64,000 bases of DNA from Effrenium voratum (GCA_963377175.1 CAUJNA010000191.1:1112039-1176038); one strand, 5' to 3'; shown: positions 1-12,299, counted from the first letter of the stretch. Numbers and translations are program-made. Notes: generated by a model from the letters alone, not told the origin.

Positions 1-849
1 AAGTAGAGCTGTAACCGCGGGTCTAGCAGCCGGTTCAACCTGCGCAAAGGAACACACCAAGCGGCCTCGTGCCCCAAAATGCGAAGACTCACTTGGGTTT
101 GTGAAGACAAGAAACACTTCCAAAAACGGTTCGTTTATAATGCACGGCATGGTCTTTGGACACAAAGGTCCGAGACTCTCCGAGACGTTCTGTGGGCAAA
201 GTGCCATTTATCAGTCACGCCGACCCTGCAGGCAAGCTGAAATGCGCGCTCAAACGAGTCTTGCGCATCAGGTGTGCGACTGCACCATAAACGATGGATG
301 TAGAGGGGTTGCTAAAACTGCGCTTTTTGTGGGGTTGCTCCAACGGGGGGCAACTCAACACTGGATGGCATTCCTTACTTCGTGTTCACTTCAAAATCGG
401 CCCAAACAAGGCGTCCCAAACCAAAGTGGAAGCGTGCGGTTCCCAAAGCCTTGTGTACCAAAACAGCCGCACAAAGGGGTACGCTGAGCCCGACCCCTCA
501 CAAGTTGCAAGCAGATCCTGACATGCCTCGGATCCCTTAAGCACCAAAAACAAGTGCGAGGAAAACGACACAGGTACCAACATACTTTGGCTCCAATCAA
601 GCGCCATGGCCTCCCTTGCGACATATTTCGGCGAAAAGCAAACTGGCGCCAAACATCGCCGACTCCTTTGGTGTCAAATAACCCCAACAAGGTAGCCTCA
701 ACCCAAAACATGCTCTCCCAAACAATTTTCATACTTGAAGCAACCAAAAGCGCAGCTCCGCCTCTCCAATTCAAATCTTGAACGCACAAAAAAAAAGAAC
801 AACACGCGCACACCAAACAAATCTTTTCAGCGGAGCGGCAGCGTTTCCG
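1..849. other. no gene recognised
   Basis: Open frames here are of chance length and overlap on both strands. I see no AG-G bordered exon with a recognisable protein and no repeat. It may be intron or flank of the minus-strand exons to the right. Confidence 0.4.
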
Positions 850-922
850 CCCTCCCGCTCTTCCCCACGTGGTGTCGCCGGAAGCCCCCCGGCTGCGCCA
901 GGTCGCTGGCGCGCCCGATGTC
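850..922 (-). CDS. candidate exon with PGGFRRHHV motif
   Basis: After a pyrimidine-rich stretch and CAG, the minus strand reads DIGRASDLAQPGGFRRHHV, with G or C in most third positions. The start (G at 922) fits the AG-G acceptor rule seen in the recognised genes. The downstream border is not fixed. I have a general impression that similar PGGFRRHHV-type segments occur near the N-terminus of dinoflagellate transporter-like proteins, but I cannot name the protein. It may be an exon of a gene continuing off the left edge, or the last visible exon of the unidentified gene at 1.6-13.7 kb. Confidence 0.35.
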
Positions 923-1671
923 CTGGCCACGGGAGAAAAGGGCAGCCTTCCTCTTGGCCGACTTTAGGAGGAAGCGGAAAATAGGCACTGGGCAAGCAGT
1001 TGGCAATGAAGGCCCCTAGGGTTGATCCAGAAGCTCAAAGGACCTCACCAAAAGAAACAACTGCCTGGAAGGAGCTGGCCCTCTTGAGTAGTAAACTCGG
1101 GCCTGGAAGCAACTTGGCTGCCCTGAAAAGAAATCCACGGAAACATCGGAGGGTTGAGCCTACAAGGGACGGCGAGCAAAAAATTGGCATGTTTGGCGTT
1201 TGCAACTTTTCGGTGGGAGGCAGCACAGTTCTCCGCAGCCTCACCTCCCCCCTTCCCCGTGTCCGGATGCATGGGCGGGCCCTGCAAGAGCGGGTGACTG
1301 CTCACGCGGGGCATCACCTTGTTTTCCTCGCAGGCATGGAGGAAGCTGCGCGCCTGGCAACGTCTTCGCCGGCCGCAAGACGCGAAGAAAAACAGAAGTG
1401 GTAGCTTGGCGGGAAAAGGCCCATGTATCTGATTTGGATATCTCCCTAGAACAATGAACTGCTTGCTCAAAGGCCGCAAATTGGCTCAGTTGCTCGTCTT
1501 GTGGCACAATTGCCATCCATTTCCTGGCTGTGACTGGCCAGTCTTTGCTTAACTCTTTGAGCCTGGACTATGAAGTTGAGAAAATATGCCGAGAAAACCA
1601 GACTCCACGTCTGCAAATTGGCAAACTCTTTTCTTTTTCTTGGGGCAAAGCGCTAGGGCCCAAGCGCCGGC

Positions 1672-1749
1672 TTCGATCCGGGCCTGACTCGAGCCTTGGC
1701 GCTGCAGCTGCTTTTTAAGGTCCCTCACAACCTCGTCCTCCATGGCGAC
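1672..1749 (-). CDS. candidate exon, charged helical segment
   Basis: Acceptor CAG-G at 1749 and a possible GC donor after 1672 enclose exactly 26 codons in phase 0: VAMEDEVVRDLKKQLQRQGS followed by SQARIE. The composition (acidic and basic residues, regular leucine/valine) suggests an alpha helix or coiled coil. The splice signals match those of the confident genes. No family recognised. It lies on the same strand as the exon-like pieces at 2.9 and 7.1 kb and could belong with them. Confidence 0.4.
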
Positions 1750-2482
1750 CTGTGGCAAGTCACCCAGTGGAACATGGAACTTACCAAAGGGCAAACAAAA
1801 AAAAGTTTTCCAGGACCCTCAAACATCCCCCACCCCCCACAAATTGACACGGAACCTGAAGGCTAGGTTGTCCAGAACGAGATTCCAAAAACAGGAAGCA
1901 AAACCCACTTTGTTGTACAAGAAGGTTTTCGCCGCCCCAATGCATTCTGGAAGGGACCCCGTAGGGTTCTATGGAAATCTGCAGCTGTCTGTGACCAAAG
2001 TGCTCACAAAAAGTGGCCATGTAAAACCACTGCACATGTACAACCATGCGCGTGGAAAAAACATGAGTGGGACACTACGAAAACAGATAGGATTGTTGTT
2101 GTCCCGTGGTGTTCACTTTCATTTAACTCTGCCAGAATCCACCTTGGCAACTGTCCAGGAAACACGTGAACCGCAATCAAGCAAGCATGTGGTACCGTGG
2201 TACCAGTTAAACATGCTGCTGCATGCTGGCCCGCAATCCAGCCCAACACCGGGGCGGGCAAAATCAGGGAATCAGCGTTTGCCCAACAAATTCCCACACG
2301 GCCATGCACAATTGGGAAGCAAGGCATGGCATCTGCTCAAGAGATTTGGTGAAAAACGTTTAGGTGCACAGGCGCGCCTGGGCAAATACAAGTGCATACT
2401 TGATTTTAAAAGGCTGGGTCCAAATCTTTCCCCATGCATGGGCTGGATCTTCGGCACTCCAAACCATGACATGCGCCGCTAA
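1742..2482 (+). other. 246-codon plus-strand ORF, probably non-coding
   Basis: An uninterrupted ATG-to-stop frame of 741 bases, one of the longest in the window that is not made of simple repeat. The protein is basic and shows no motif I know. Its start overlaps the candidate minus exon at 1672-1749. Real exons in this window are far shorter, so a chance frame or the remains of a decayed element is more likely than a gene. Confidence 0.2.
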
Positions 2483-2930
2483 TGTTCGGAAGAAGCAAAA
2501 ACTCGGACTTCACTTTCTTCCCTCGTGGTTGGCATCATTCCGGTGTCCACTCCGTGATGCGGACCAAGCGGTGGGACTGCCTTTAGCCCACCCGCAAGGG
2601 ACCCTACCTCGAAGAGACCCTGCTTAGTAGCAGAGGGAAATTAACTTCACAAGGGTGGGGAGGGTGGGTACAAGAATTTTCCTTCAATGTACCTGGACCA
2701 GCGCTGCAGGACATGTACACACACTCTGCTGTGCACAAACGCTAACATGTCACTCTGCACATGTTGTGCTGCACCTCAAACCCCCATGGCTCACCCACTT
2801 CAGTTGCTTCACTGGTCCCAAAAGAAAAGAACGCCCATCCTGGACTTCCAAATGGACATGTCTTAATAAGCGTGACGCCCGAACGGGTCGCCACCCAGTT
2901 TGACACAAGCCCGGCATAAGCGCGGCTCAC

Positions 2931-3043
2931 CGCCTTTGCCTGTCCAAGCCGTCGCTCACAGCGCAGAGCTTATTGCGCACAGCAAACGACTTGGCCAAAT
3001 TCGCTGAGTTGGGCTCTATCTTGACTCGCTGCTCGGCTTGCGC
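2931..3043 (-). CDS. candidate exon, unknown protein
   Basis: CAG-G acceptor before 3043 and a GT donor (gtgagc) after 2931 bound 37 codons plus two bases. The reading begins AQAEQRVKIEPNSANLAKSF and continues AVRNKLCAVSDGLDRQRR. No stop occurs in this frame, and both splice sites are good. The product is hydrophilic and not recognised. If real it is an internal exon of the unidentified minus-strand gene(s) of the left arm. Confidence 0.45.
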
Positions 3044-3242
3044 CTGGAAACCTCAACCATGTGCTGTGTTCGTTGGGTGTGTTGTAAAAGCCATGTGGCC
3101 TGAGCGGCCTAGCCTCGCCTCTGACCCTGGTTGCCTGAATGTTGGGCAAGCCAAGCCATACATTCTTACTCACTTGGAGGCCTGGTGTGAATTCACTTCT
3201 AAATTCACTCTCTTGGTTCTGGCTGGGCTGTGCTGTGTGCAG

Positions 3243-3351
3243 GGCTTGGTGCATCTCTGCAATTCCTGACTTGGCGTGTGATGCCGTCAACGGGCTTAAG
3301 CCGAAACTCAGCCAAGAACTTGCCCTACAGCAATGTGAGGCATCAAGTAAG
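3243..3351 (+). CDS. candidate plus-strand exon
   Basis: CAG-G acceptor before 3243 and GT donor (gtacgc) after 3351 enclose 36 codons in phase 2, containing AIPDLACDAVNGLKPKLSQE. It is protein-like but not recognised, and it lies opposite to the direction of all confidently identified genes. Low confidence. Confidence 0.25.
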
Positions 3352-4279
3352 GTACGCAACAGGTTGTTTTACCAGCTTTGATGTTTGTTCTTCTCTCCCT
3401 CCCTCTCCGTCTTTGTGTTGCCATTCGTAATGCGAAATCGGATAACAACATGGAAAAGCCAGGCTAAGCGCAATGTTTGTAAGCACGCCCAGGCAGCCAT
3501 TTACAAGCGCCTGCTTGCGTCTACCTTACAGGAACTCCTGTGACTGACCCCCACATGGCACCAAAGGCTGGACAATTAGAGTCACAACAAAGATCTGAAT
3601 CTGCCAAGGTTTGTCCCTTGGCCTGTGTGTGGAAACAGCCTTCGGTTGTCAATGGACACTGGGGAGCCCTTCTCTGGAGCCGCCTTCCAAGGATTCATAC
3701 ATTCGAAAGGAAGGTCCTACTATCTACGTCGCTTGGAGTCCCACGTTCCATTGGCAAGCTCCGAATTTTCGGACAAACCACATCCCTCTCCATACACAAT
3801 TCCACTTGCATACATGGGAACATGCATGCCCACTTCAACTTTCCATAGCCAACTAAGGGAAGCCTTCCAAAACAAACAGGCGAAGAGGACACAGCTGGTC
3901 ACCTGTGTTAGAGATCCACGGGCATGAAGGGTCATTTATCGGGGCCGGTCCCTTACAACTGCAGTGCCAGATTTGCCCCTGGAGAGCAGCTGCATACCGA
4001 AAGGAAACATGACCCATTGCTACTAAGTTAGAAAGGGAATGCCCCGCAAGAGGAGTCTTCACACTTTTGGTGGGGAACATCTCTATGGTCCGCGAGGTTT
4101 AAGTATCTGTTGACTTTCAAGGGGAACCTGAAGGGAACACGCCCTTCTTTCAGGGTGCAAAAGCGGCGTGCCTCTTCTGCGCCGGCTGGGGCTCCTCGAG
4201 AGAAAGCTTCGCCCGGACTGTGGTTGCCAGGGCCCAAGCGGCTCAAATAGGGATCCGGGGTATGTTACAACCATGAAGT

Positions 4280-5128
4280 CACCTGCAAGAGTCAGCTGCT
4301 AGCAAGAAAGGCGGCTGTTCAGGGTGAGGTCGCCTAGCCGTCCGCCTGTCCAGCGCAGAATCCCTCTACGAGTGCCCCTCAGCCGTTTCCCGACAGGTCA
4401 AAGTCCCAACAAGCAAAGACAAGTTATTGTTTTGGGTGCAAACCACCCTGAGCGAAATCGGCCGCTACGGTGAGGAAGACAACGAAAAAGCTCGAAAATG
4501 AATCAGGCGATTTCTGAAATGCTCGCTGGCGCCTCTTCCGCGCTGTTTGCCAACTCAACGTCTTCAATTCATTGCTGAATGAACCACTGCGACACTACAA
4601 GCTCGTGCTTGCTGGCGTACTGCTCCCCAATTGCGTGAGAACCCTCGAATTTTAAAACAAACGTCGATCTAGCTACTCTTCCAGTCCAACCACCTATCTT
4701 CATGTTCTGATGAGTCCGGCGACCCACACCTCCCAGTGCGCTTCCCTTGTTAGAGGCGAATCATTTCCTCTAAAGCCACCCCGCCATGTGAGTCGTTAAA
4801 GCAAACACGACACCGCGCGCTTCCGAGGCAAGCAAACCTTCCATGAGACTTCCGCAAACCTTCCGCGACTGCATGTGGCGCTTGTCTTCTCTAGGAACGC
4901 AACTGTGAACTGTCAGCATCCTTCGCGTAGGTGTCCTTTTTGGGAAAACAAATGGCCCTTGTCAATAGAATCAAACCAACCTAAACCATGCCCAGCCAAA
5001 ACCACCAAAAAAGGACGCCTATGATCCTTCGCCTTTCCATGACTCGCTCATGGCTCCTCCGCCGTGGCCGCCGGTTGCTCTGGCCGTTGCTCACGCCTTC
5101 CTAGCAAGAGCGTAGTATTCACCCGGCG
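4280..5128. other. gene-poor 850-bp stretch
   Basis: No frame of 60 codons or more on either strand, the longest such gap outside repeats. Composition is mixed, with no repeat, tRNA or exon-like segment that I can support. A hammerhead-like core at about 4705 fails (see rejected items). Confidence 0.5.
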
Positions 5129-5398
5129 TTGCGCGTTAGTCAAAACAGGATTGAAGCAAGACAGTGGCACAGTCTAAAACAAACGTTCGTGGACTCTACC
5201 CTGATCATGAGTTGGATGGAGTTTGTGGAGTGTGCACCACTGAGAGGCTCCGGGAACCCCGCATTAGACCCATCCTTCCTTGAGGGAGGTGTCACCTACA
5301 AAAGCTACGGATTCGATGCCCACTCAAAGCAGACACCCGGAACACAGTACAATCAACCAGGTTCCGAGCACTGACGTGAAAGGTGTGTCACGCAACGC

Positions 5399-5431
5399 GC
5401 CTCCGCATAGACCACCCAGCGGGGCTTCATC
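5399..5431 (-). CDS. candidate exon, KMKPRWV motif copy 3
   Basis: Following ATGCAG, the minus strand reads EKMKPRWVVYAEA. The stretch KMKPRWV recurs at about 10.04 kb, and as KMKPQWV at about 13.13 kb, always on this strand. It could be an exon of a repeated domain. Alternatively the shared part could be a ~20-bp DNA motif, since the bases themselves are conserved. Borders are approximate. Confidence 0.35.
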
Positions 5432-6149
5432 TTTTCCTGCATGCTGGTTTACGGTTGAGGCTTTAGATATGTATCGTGCGACCAGGCAGGGTCAAGGGTG
5501 CAGTGATTGTTCTGCTCAATGGCCAATTTTGCCGGTCAAGAGGAACCCTTGAAAGGTGAAGTGGAATCAACTAATGCATGATTCAAAATCGAGGCGAGCC
5601 ATAGCTGCAGAGCCGATCATGTGGCACGTGATTGTCAAAGACCAGAAAGCTCCTGTCCTGAGCTCGTACCAAATACTTCTCGGGTGCGAACGGCTGGAGC
5701 ACTGCTTATTTGAACTTGTCTACTCCAGATTCCCAACCAATCATGTCGATGTATGTCGGAGTTTGATTTGTCAACATGGGACACATGCTGCCACAACCCA
5801 CGCCACACTGGTGCGCAGTGGTGCTGGCAGGCTGCCAAGCTACAAGTTCTTTGGCATTCCATGTGCTCCCTCCACTTGGTGGCTTGGAGCCCGGTGCTTT
5901 GGTGGTTAAGGAAAGGTGTCCCATTTAATTACCCTCTACCAAAGCCAGCTGTTCTAATCCCGAAGCCAGCAATCTAAACTGGTTACCTAACCATTGGCAT
6001 GGCAAGAAAAGAAAGGCTCTTGAACGCCAGAATATCAGCTATATAAGCGATGCATGATCACCGAGGCCCGTCAGTCCATTCCCTGCGGCTCTGCGAACTC
6101 CCCAGCAACAGAGTCCCAACTCCAACAATGACATACCCAAAAGCCACCC

Positions 6150-6212
6150 TTCGGCAGGTCGGGCAGCGAGATCTGAGCTCTGCGCTCGCCACATCTGCTC
6201 GATGTCCTTTGC
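6150..6212 (-). CDS. candidate exon, DIEQMWR segment
   Basis: Acceptor CAG-G before 6212, then AKDIEQMWRAQSSDLAARPA. The pattern acidic-I/V-E-K/Q-I/M-W-R resembles the start of the segment at 13.16 kb (EVEKIWR). This suggests another copy, or a diverged copy, of the same repeated unit. End not fixed; function unknown. Confidence 0.35.
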
Positions 6213-7103
6213 CTGCGTTGCAAATCAGAGAAACTGGAGGGCCATCTACGTCTACGCCCCAGTGCAGGGTTCCCGATTTGACGCCTTAAAACATCACCCC
6301 CACCAAGCCAAACTAACACGGGCCAAGAGGGGATGCTTAAACGACAAAGAGAGTATGGGACCCGTGTACGAGTAGGACTTGAACAATTAGAATGGGGCTG
6401 TGGAGGGTGCTCTCTAGCAGGGGCTGTGAAAGCAAGCTACCTCAGAACGTGCCCTTCTCAGTTTCTATCAAACCCTCTGCAAGGGCGGCCGAGGACAGGC
6501 CCTGCGGCTTGGAAGCCACTGCTCAGCCATCCTTGCTTTTGCTTGGTGCTTGGCTGCGGGACTTGCCAGGGCGCCCGCAAACAAATCCTGTTGACCGAGC
6601 ACTCAACTTGGTGGATTAATGGCAGGGGTCCCACTCCCCTCCCCTCATAGCGCTGCCTTCTTCTTTGACAATCCGCCTGGACTTCAAGAAAGATTGTGTC
6701 TAACCCCAAGACAACGAGACACAAGACTGCATGTTGAAGGGGGTTCATACAACACCCTTTAGGAAAAGCAAGCGGCTGAAAAAGAACGGCAGACACCAGT
6801 TGGGCTGCTTTTAGCGGTTCCCGTTCAACCAATTCCAACGGGGTTTGATCTACAAAAGCGACCTCAAAGCAATGCGGCTGTGAACTCACCCGTTGTTCCA
6901 AACATTTCCAAACCACTTTCCCAGTATGCCCCCTTCAGTCATCAGCCCAAAGAGCTTGATTCGGCCGCCAAAGGGCTTCTTAGACCACAAAGGGGGGAAT
7001 ATTGGGGGAATATAAGGAATTTTGCCTGGACATTCTTCAGACTGGGGTTGTACTAATAACATCATGCATAGGGGGGCGCTTCCTTCAAATAATTCCATCT
7101 TAC

Positions 7104-7283
7104 ACGGGACACCCTTGAAAGAACTGGATCAACAGGTCCCGCGAGAGCGAGCTCGAGCGACGCCTCAAGCTGGTCTTTGAAGCGCTCCAGCAGCTCGGCA
7201 TAGCTGAAGTACCTCAAACGCTCAGAACAAGCGTCATATTTCTCATCCATGGTGGCTCTTGCCCCTTGCATGCACTCACAAAC
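7104..7283 (-). CDS. candidate 60-codon exon, unknown protein
   Basis: CAG-G acceptor and strong GT donor (gtaaga) bound exactly 60 codons, phase 0 at both ends. The sequence includes DEKYDACSERLRYFSYAELL and ERFKDQLEASLELALAG, with a G/C bias in third positions. The RYFSYAELL part resembles RFYTFEQLK at 11.4 kb and RSLTFEELR at 13.6 kb. It vaguely recalls the opening of the villin headpiece (Y-x-Y-E-E-L-K), but the diagnostic proline-tryptophan-lysine core is not seen. One of the best unidentified exons in the window. Confidence 0.5.
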
Positions 7284-8861
7284 CTGCGGCTGGCTGTGAA
7301 GCTGCCATTTCTGATCCTTTAAAAGGGAAATCTAGGGAAATCTAGGGAAATATGAGGACTCTGCATGAGAAGCTTAGCCACAGTTCGATAGCCCTTCCCG
7401 ATTGCCTGCCAACATGCAAGGAGCTTGCCTTTTACAGGTGCTTTGTCCCATGATGTCTAGCTCACTTATTATCAAATGTCCAATGCGAGCCAGGGTCTTA
7501 CAGATTGGCATGACATGATATGATAATCATGCTGTTTGTGTAGCCTCCTTTTGCAGGGACCCCTTGTGCTCATCAAGTTGAGGGGTGTCTTTCGCAACCA
7601 TTGAAACCTGGCCAAGAAGTCCTATAAGTGGGTCTTGAGGACAGCCTTGCCTCCAACCATTCATCCCCACCACAAACTAGAAGTCATACCCCCCCCATCC
7701 AACTACCAAAGTTTCAAAAAGGCCGGTATGGAAAGGGGTTGGGGATGCTCCTGTTTGCTAGGTGAAAGTGAGACATTCCAGTGCGATACCGCACCGATGG
7801 AGTGGGCTGGAATCTGCAACTTCTAGCCACATCTAACACAGCAAAGACGGCAACTCCCAAAACAGTGCACGACCAACAACTCATCCAGGATATGTTCAGA
7901 ATCTCAGAATCTCCCTGTGCGGAAAGGACCCTTTTCGGGTTCCATGCCAATTTGAGGCGGAATACGAATTCCGCCGATAAAAACTCCAAGGGGAAATCCA
8001 TTGCGCATCAAGCAGGGTTGTTCAAAATGTATGGAATTCCTCATCCCCGTACATCCTAATCCGTACTCCGTAGTGGGACACCACGACAACAAATAATCAA
8101 TACTACTTTCATCAAGGAAAGACCGCATTGCTTAAGAATTCCAGTGGGGTGAAAGTACCCACACATTCCCCCATGCTGGTTTAGTCATCCCCTTTTCTTA
8201 CCCACATAAAGGGAGTTGCGCCGTCTCCTTCCATCCGCTGGGCTCGTAACTCCTTGAGCTCCGGGTGTCTGCGAGTCTCGTCGGGCCTTGCGGGGCATTG
8301 TCTGACCTCAAATTCCGGGAAGGAAATGCTGGTTCAAGGAGCCCTGGGGAAGCGGGTCAAACAACGCACCGTGCACTGTCCTGGGTGGTGAAACATCGAA
8401 ACATTGCGTCGAGTCATGTTGGATTCCACTGTGCCGCGTAATCCTATAATATGAATGTGGACAGGCAAGCGTTTCAGGCTAGAAAGCTTGTCTGTTTCCA
8501 ATGTTGTCAGGCTCTTCAGGAACGGCTGACAAATGGGTGGGTTGTCCTCTGCTTGCAGGGACCGATGCAATGAAACGTCTATTGACTTGAAGACCTGCAG
8601 AAATCCTTCTGAGGGAATTTGGTCCTGACTCAGTCTTGAGACTACGTCGCAGCCACCTCATTTTGGGGTCTTCAGCACTTCGAATGCTATATTGCCCAGG
8701 CACATTGAACCTAGCCATTCTTGGCAATGCTGCGGGGCGTGACTGACCCACTTGCAATCCATAAGCCATGATCAGGAAAAACAGACGCCGACCCACAAAC
8801 CATTGGCGGGGCCACCATGAAAGGCCAAGTCTTCGTCAACACGAAGCCACATCTCCCAGCT

Positions 8862-9000
8862 GTCATAGTCAGCACATGTTGCAGTGTAGCGAGGCTCTGC
8901 GGCTGTGGGCTAGGCTTGATGGGCCCGCCGTCGTCTTTCCAGTTGCTCTTCGGAGACTTTGGCTGCTCTTGGCGCTCCTTGCGCGTGATGAATAGGCCCT
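8862..9000 (-). CDS. candidate exon, proline/lysine-rich linker
   Basis: From an AG-G acceptor the minus strand reads GLFITRKERQEQPKSPKSNW, then KDDGGPIKPSPQPQSLATLQ. It is hydrophilic and low in aromatic residues, like an inter-domain linker. It sits between the repeated-motif exons at 10.0 and 7.2 kb and may join them. End uncertain. Confidence 0.35.
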
Positions 9001-9598
9001 CACAGCCATCCTTGGAAACAAATCTCCTTCACTTGATCTGCAAATTCTACAATATTCCTTCACACAAAAAAACAACAAGGGATCCCCAAGTAGAGGACCC
9101 ACATCATGGAACGCTCAGTTTGCCCCCAAGTGAGCTCGCCTTAAAATAAGCATCATGATGAATCTCTGTTCAATGGTGTTGCCTTCCTCCCAAAAGCAGT
9201 GCCTACAAAAATCGTTCTCCTCTTGGAGAACGTGCCGTGCTAGTGGAGGAAGGATATTTTATCATGATCATCATGAATGGATTGAGAATGGTCTCCAAAC
9301 TGGTGGTTGATAGACCTGAAGTGCTGCCGATTGCATTTGTTCACAAGTGCCTTCAAATTGGCGGCACTTTCACAAAATTGAGAACAACGGTCGTTGGGTG
9401 GTCCTGGCATGGGCCAGGTTTGTTTTGGGCATACTGCCCCTTAGTCAGCTTCCTGAAGGGGAAAACAAAAAGCTCCAGAGAAATGCAACGGGGAGGAAGA
9501 CAATCTGGGCGACCTAAATGGGGTTGTAACAAACGGGGGCTCTGCCATGATGATAGTCCCTTCGGGCGAAGGCAAAAATATGATCCCGAAAAATAGCC

Positions 9599-9617
9599 AG
9601 GTGTGTGTGTGTGTGTG
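9599..9617. repeat. (GT)n microsatellite
   Basis: Nine GT units in a row, between candidate exons. Confidence 0.9.
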
Positions 9618-9984
9618 CCCCTAACTGGATCTCGCAAAGGAAGCGAGATACACCGCTGCAGTAGACAGTTGCATATGAAGAAAATAAACAAGAATCTATA
9701 AACGCAAAAAGCCTGAAAGCATGAGAACAAGTACCGAGGTAAACAACCCACGCAAGCAACACACAACACACATCAAGAAATCGAGGAAACAAACAAGAGG
9801 CAGTCACAACTACTACCCACACCAAGCAACCAACCAGCACATAGACCAAGCAACAACAACATAAGTCACTAAACCAACACACCAAAGAAGCAAAGACAAA
9901 AAAAAACTGCAAACAATACACCAACAAACTAGTGAGCAATGCCAAGCACAGAAGCGTGCGCGTGTGCAGTCCTTTTGCCTCTCG

Positions 9985-10090
9985 AGGTACTTTGGACCGG
10001 GACCAGCCGCCAAAGCTTCAAGCACCCAGCGAGGCTTCATCTTCTCCCTGCGCCAGTCGGCTTCCGCTGCATGCGCAACTCCCTGGAGAA
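9985..10090 (-). CDS. candidate exon, KMKPRWV motif copy 2
   Basis: The minus strand reads HAAEADWRREKMKPRWVLEA and continues open through LAAGPGPKYLERQ. An AG-G acceptor is available just upstream. The WR...KMKP-x-WV pattern is shared with 13.1 kb and in part with 5.4 kb. Borders uncertain. Confidence 0.4.
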
Positions 10091-10510
10091 GCTTGGTATT
10101 TCAGTAAAGTCTTCTGTTGCTATGACAGGAGAAGTTCCTCTAAAAGGATGTTTTACAAATAGGTGGTTTGAAAGAACAAATGATGGCAGCTTATGCGGAC
10201 GTGACCTCACCCGAGCAAAGACAAACATGCAATGGGTATATGTCCTAATACGAGCTAAGGACTTCCAAAACCGGCTGGTTAGCTTCAGGCATCCCCCAAA
10301 GACCATCCCAAAGGGGCTCGCCAAAGGAGAAACCTCAAAGCCGCCTTCCCTCAAAGTTGGAAAAAACCGCCGCAAATCAACTCTCCGGCCGTGCTTTCTC
10401 CAAGGCTGGAACCGGGAACTGGGCAAATGCCTATCAGCAAGTCATCCTGTGAAAAGGCGCCTCTACAAGAGCTTTCGCCCCCGATCAAAAACTAAACATT
10501 GCTGATCCTG

Positions 10511-10594
10511 GTCCATGCCGAAATGGAACCCTGGCAAAAGGAAACGTGGACAAAACATGCAGTCCCCTTTTTTGTTTCTGAGCCACACCCATAA
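10511..10594. mobile_element. diverged copy of small inverted-repeat element
   Basis: The interior (aaatggaaccctgg, then ggaaacgtggac) and the right end (ctgagccacaccc) match the elements at 17.5 and 46.6 kb. The left inverted repeat is lost or too diverged to see. Confidence 0.4.
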
Positions 10595-11381
10595 TGTCAG
10601 CGCACGACTAGTAAGCCCCCTCCGTTAAAGGTTTCCCAGAGTCCCACCACGGACCACTAATGTCTATTTTTGGGGCTCCCCAAAACCACCCAAAGCGAGA
10701 AAAGGGGGTTTGCTCTTTGCTCGGTATTCGCTGAGACTGTGCTTAAACCCAAGCCACTATCCCATTTGTCTTGCTAAACTTTGCTTAAAAAGACAAGGTG
10801 TTCAAGCCCAAACCAACAAAACAGCTGCTGCCATTGAAGAAGGTATTGCCCAGAAGGAGCCATAAGAAGGCAAGGAGGGAAGAGGTTCTTTCCAGTTCAC
10901 TTGGCCGGTGAGGGTTTTCGGACGGGGAACGGGGCTCCAGATTCATCATGCAGCTGGGCCTCCAGAACTTCTGCGCATGGGCCAGCTGCGCTTCCGAGGG
11001 GGACTCTTCACCTGAGCGAGAGCAAAGCTTGCGCAGGACAAACAAGGCGATTTGGGGGATGACGATGGGACCTCAAATGACCATGGGTCAAAATCCGAAT
11101 ACCCCCAGTGCACATCCCAACCCCCACTAGACGAAAATGGGTGGTGCACCTACCCCAAAATGGTGCCATTGGTTTTGACCCACAGCCAAATTGTCAGGAC
11201 CTTCACACCCAAATCCCCAAGGACCAGGCACAAGTTCACTCGATGCAGGAAGGATTTTGTCCTCGTAAGGCTTGGCAAGAAGGCTCTCCTGATTGAACGG
11301 CTTCCTTCTGCCATGACTTTCACCAAGTGAGCTCTAGTAGACTCAAACCCGAGGTTCGATCGCCCCGCCTCCGATTTTAGC

Positions 11382-11406
11382 TTTGAGCTGCTCGAAAGTG
11401 TAGAAC
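11382..11406 (-). CDS. candidate short exon, RFYTFEQLK motif
   Basis: AG-G acceptor before 11406 in phase 2 and GC donor after 11382 leave a 25-base exon encoding FYTFEQLK after a split arginine codon. The frame is also open upstream (DNPCAPLRNCLRFYTF), so the exon may be longer. It is the second of three similar segments (13.6, 11.4, 7.2 kb). Confidence 0.35.
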
Positions 11407-12215
11407 CTCAGGCAGTTGCGCAGGGGCGCGCAGGGGTTGTCACTTCGGCGCTGCATCAACGGGAGCCTTACTTGGCGTGTGCTTTGCAAGGGACCTTTCT
11501 GTCAGCTTCCGCATGGCTGGAAGGGTACTGCATGCGTTTGAACAAACATCGGATGCAAGAAAACAAACTTCGTCAGAAGCCAGCTAAATCAACGATAGAT
11601 ACCATTGAATACCAGTAGCAGGGAAACGTGCCCATGTGTTTATCATTTTTCTTTCTACAGGGCCAGGAGGAACGCCCGATTGGTGAGAAGAATGATAGTT
11701 GAAAATAATGGAGAATCAACCCCTAGAGTTCCAGAGCCTAGTGCAGCATCTGGATCTGCGCCTAAGGCCGAGGCTCTTCATCCGCAGGATGTTGGCGTTG
11801 CCTCGGGTCCGCAAATGGTCACACTTTGGTGGACATCATTTACATGTGGACGTATCAACAACTTTCTAGTGTGCCCCCTGGAAACAGCAAGCTGCCAAAC
11901 GGCCTCACTGGCAACACATTGGCATTATCCCTTTCGGTGCCCTCTTCAACAATAGATGGCACTGGGGAATGATTATAGGGCCAGTGCCATCTTCAAAGGG
12001 CACCTGTGTGACCTCTTCCCGACATTGACGTCACATCTTAGTCCCTAGCCCCTTCTGCAGCCCACAAACAAAACAACACCACTTGATTTCCGCGCCGAAA
12101 CGCCAACAGACACATGCTGTATTGATGGCCGGGCAGGGAACGGGCCCTGCCGTTACAGCACACTAATGGAGATTCCCTTGAAACTAATCTTCTTTGCCTC
12201 AACCAAGATTCCAAG

Positions 12216-12299
12216 ATGGCTACTTCGAGTCACACAAGCCAGGAGCGCCTCGCCGATGCCAAAGCTCGGTCAATGGACTTCGGAAACGCTTCCGTCAGG
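12216..12299 (+). CDS. candidate plus-strand first exon
   Basis: An ATG within a 62-codon open frame gives MATSSHTSQERLADAKARSM before a possible GT donor (gtacgc). An AG just upstream could serve as a spliced-leader acceptor. No family recognised and no phase-compatible next exon found; the exon-like piece at 12637-12723 does not join in phase. Confidence 0.2.

Noticed and set aside
4700..4735. Hammerhead-ribozyme-like core ctgatgagtcc
   Set aside because: The required GAAA after stem II is absent (gaccca instead), and no flanking stems I and III are visible.
7325..7352. Three tctagggaaa-like units recalling telomere repeat
   Set aside because: Only about three units, and the period does not match TTTAGGG; a minor local duplication.
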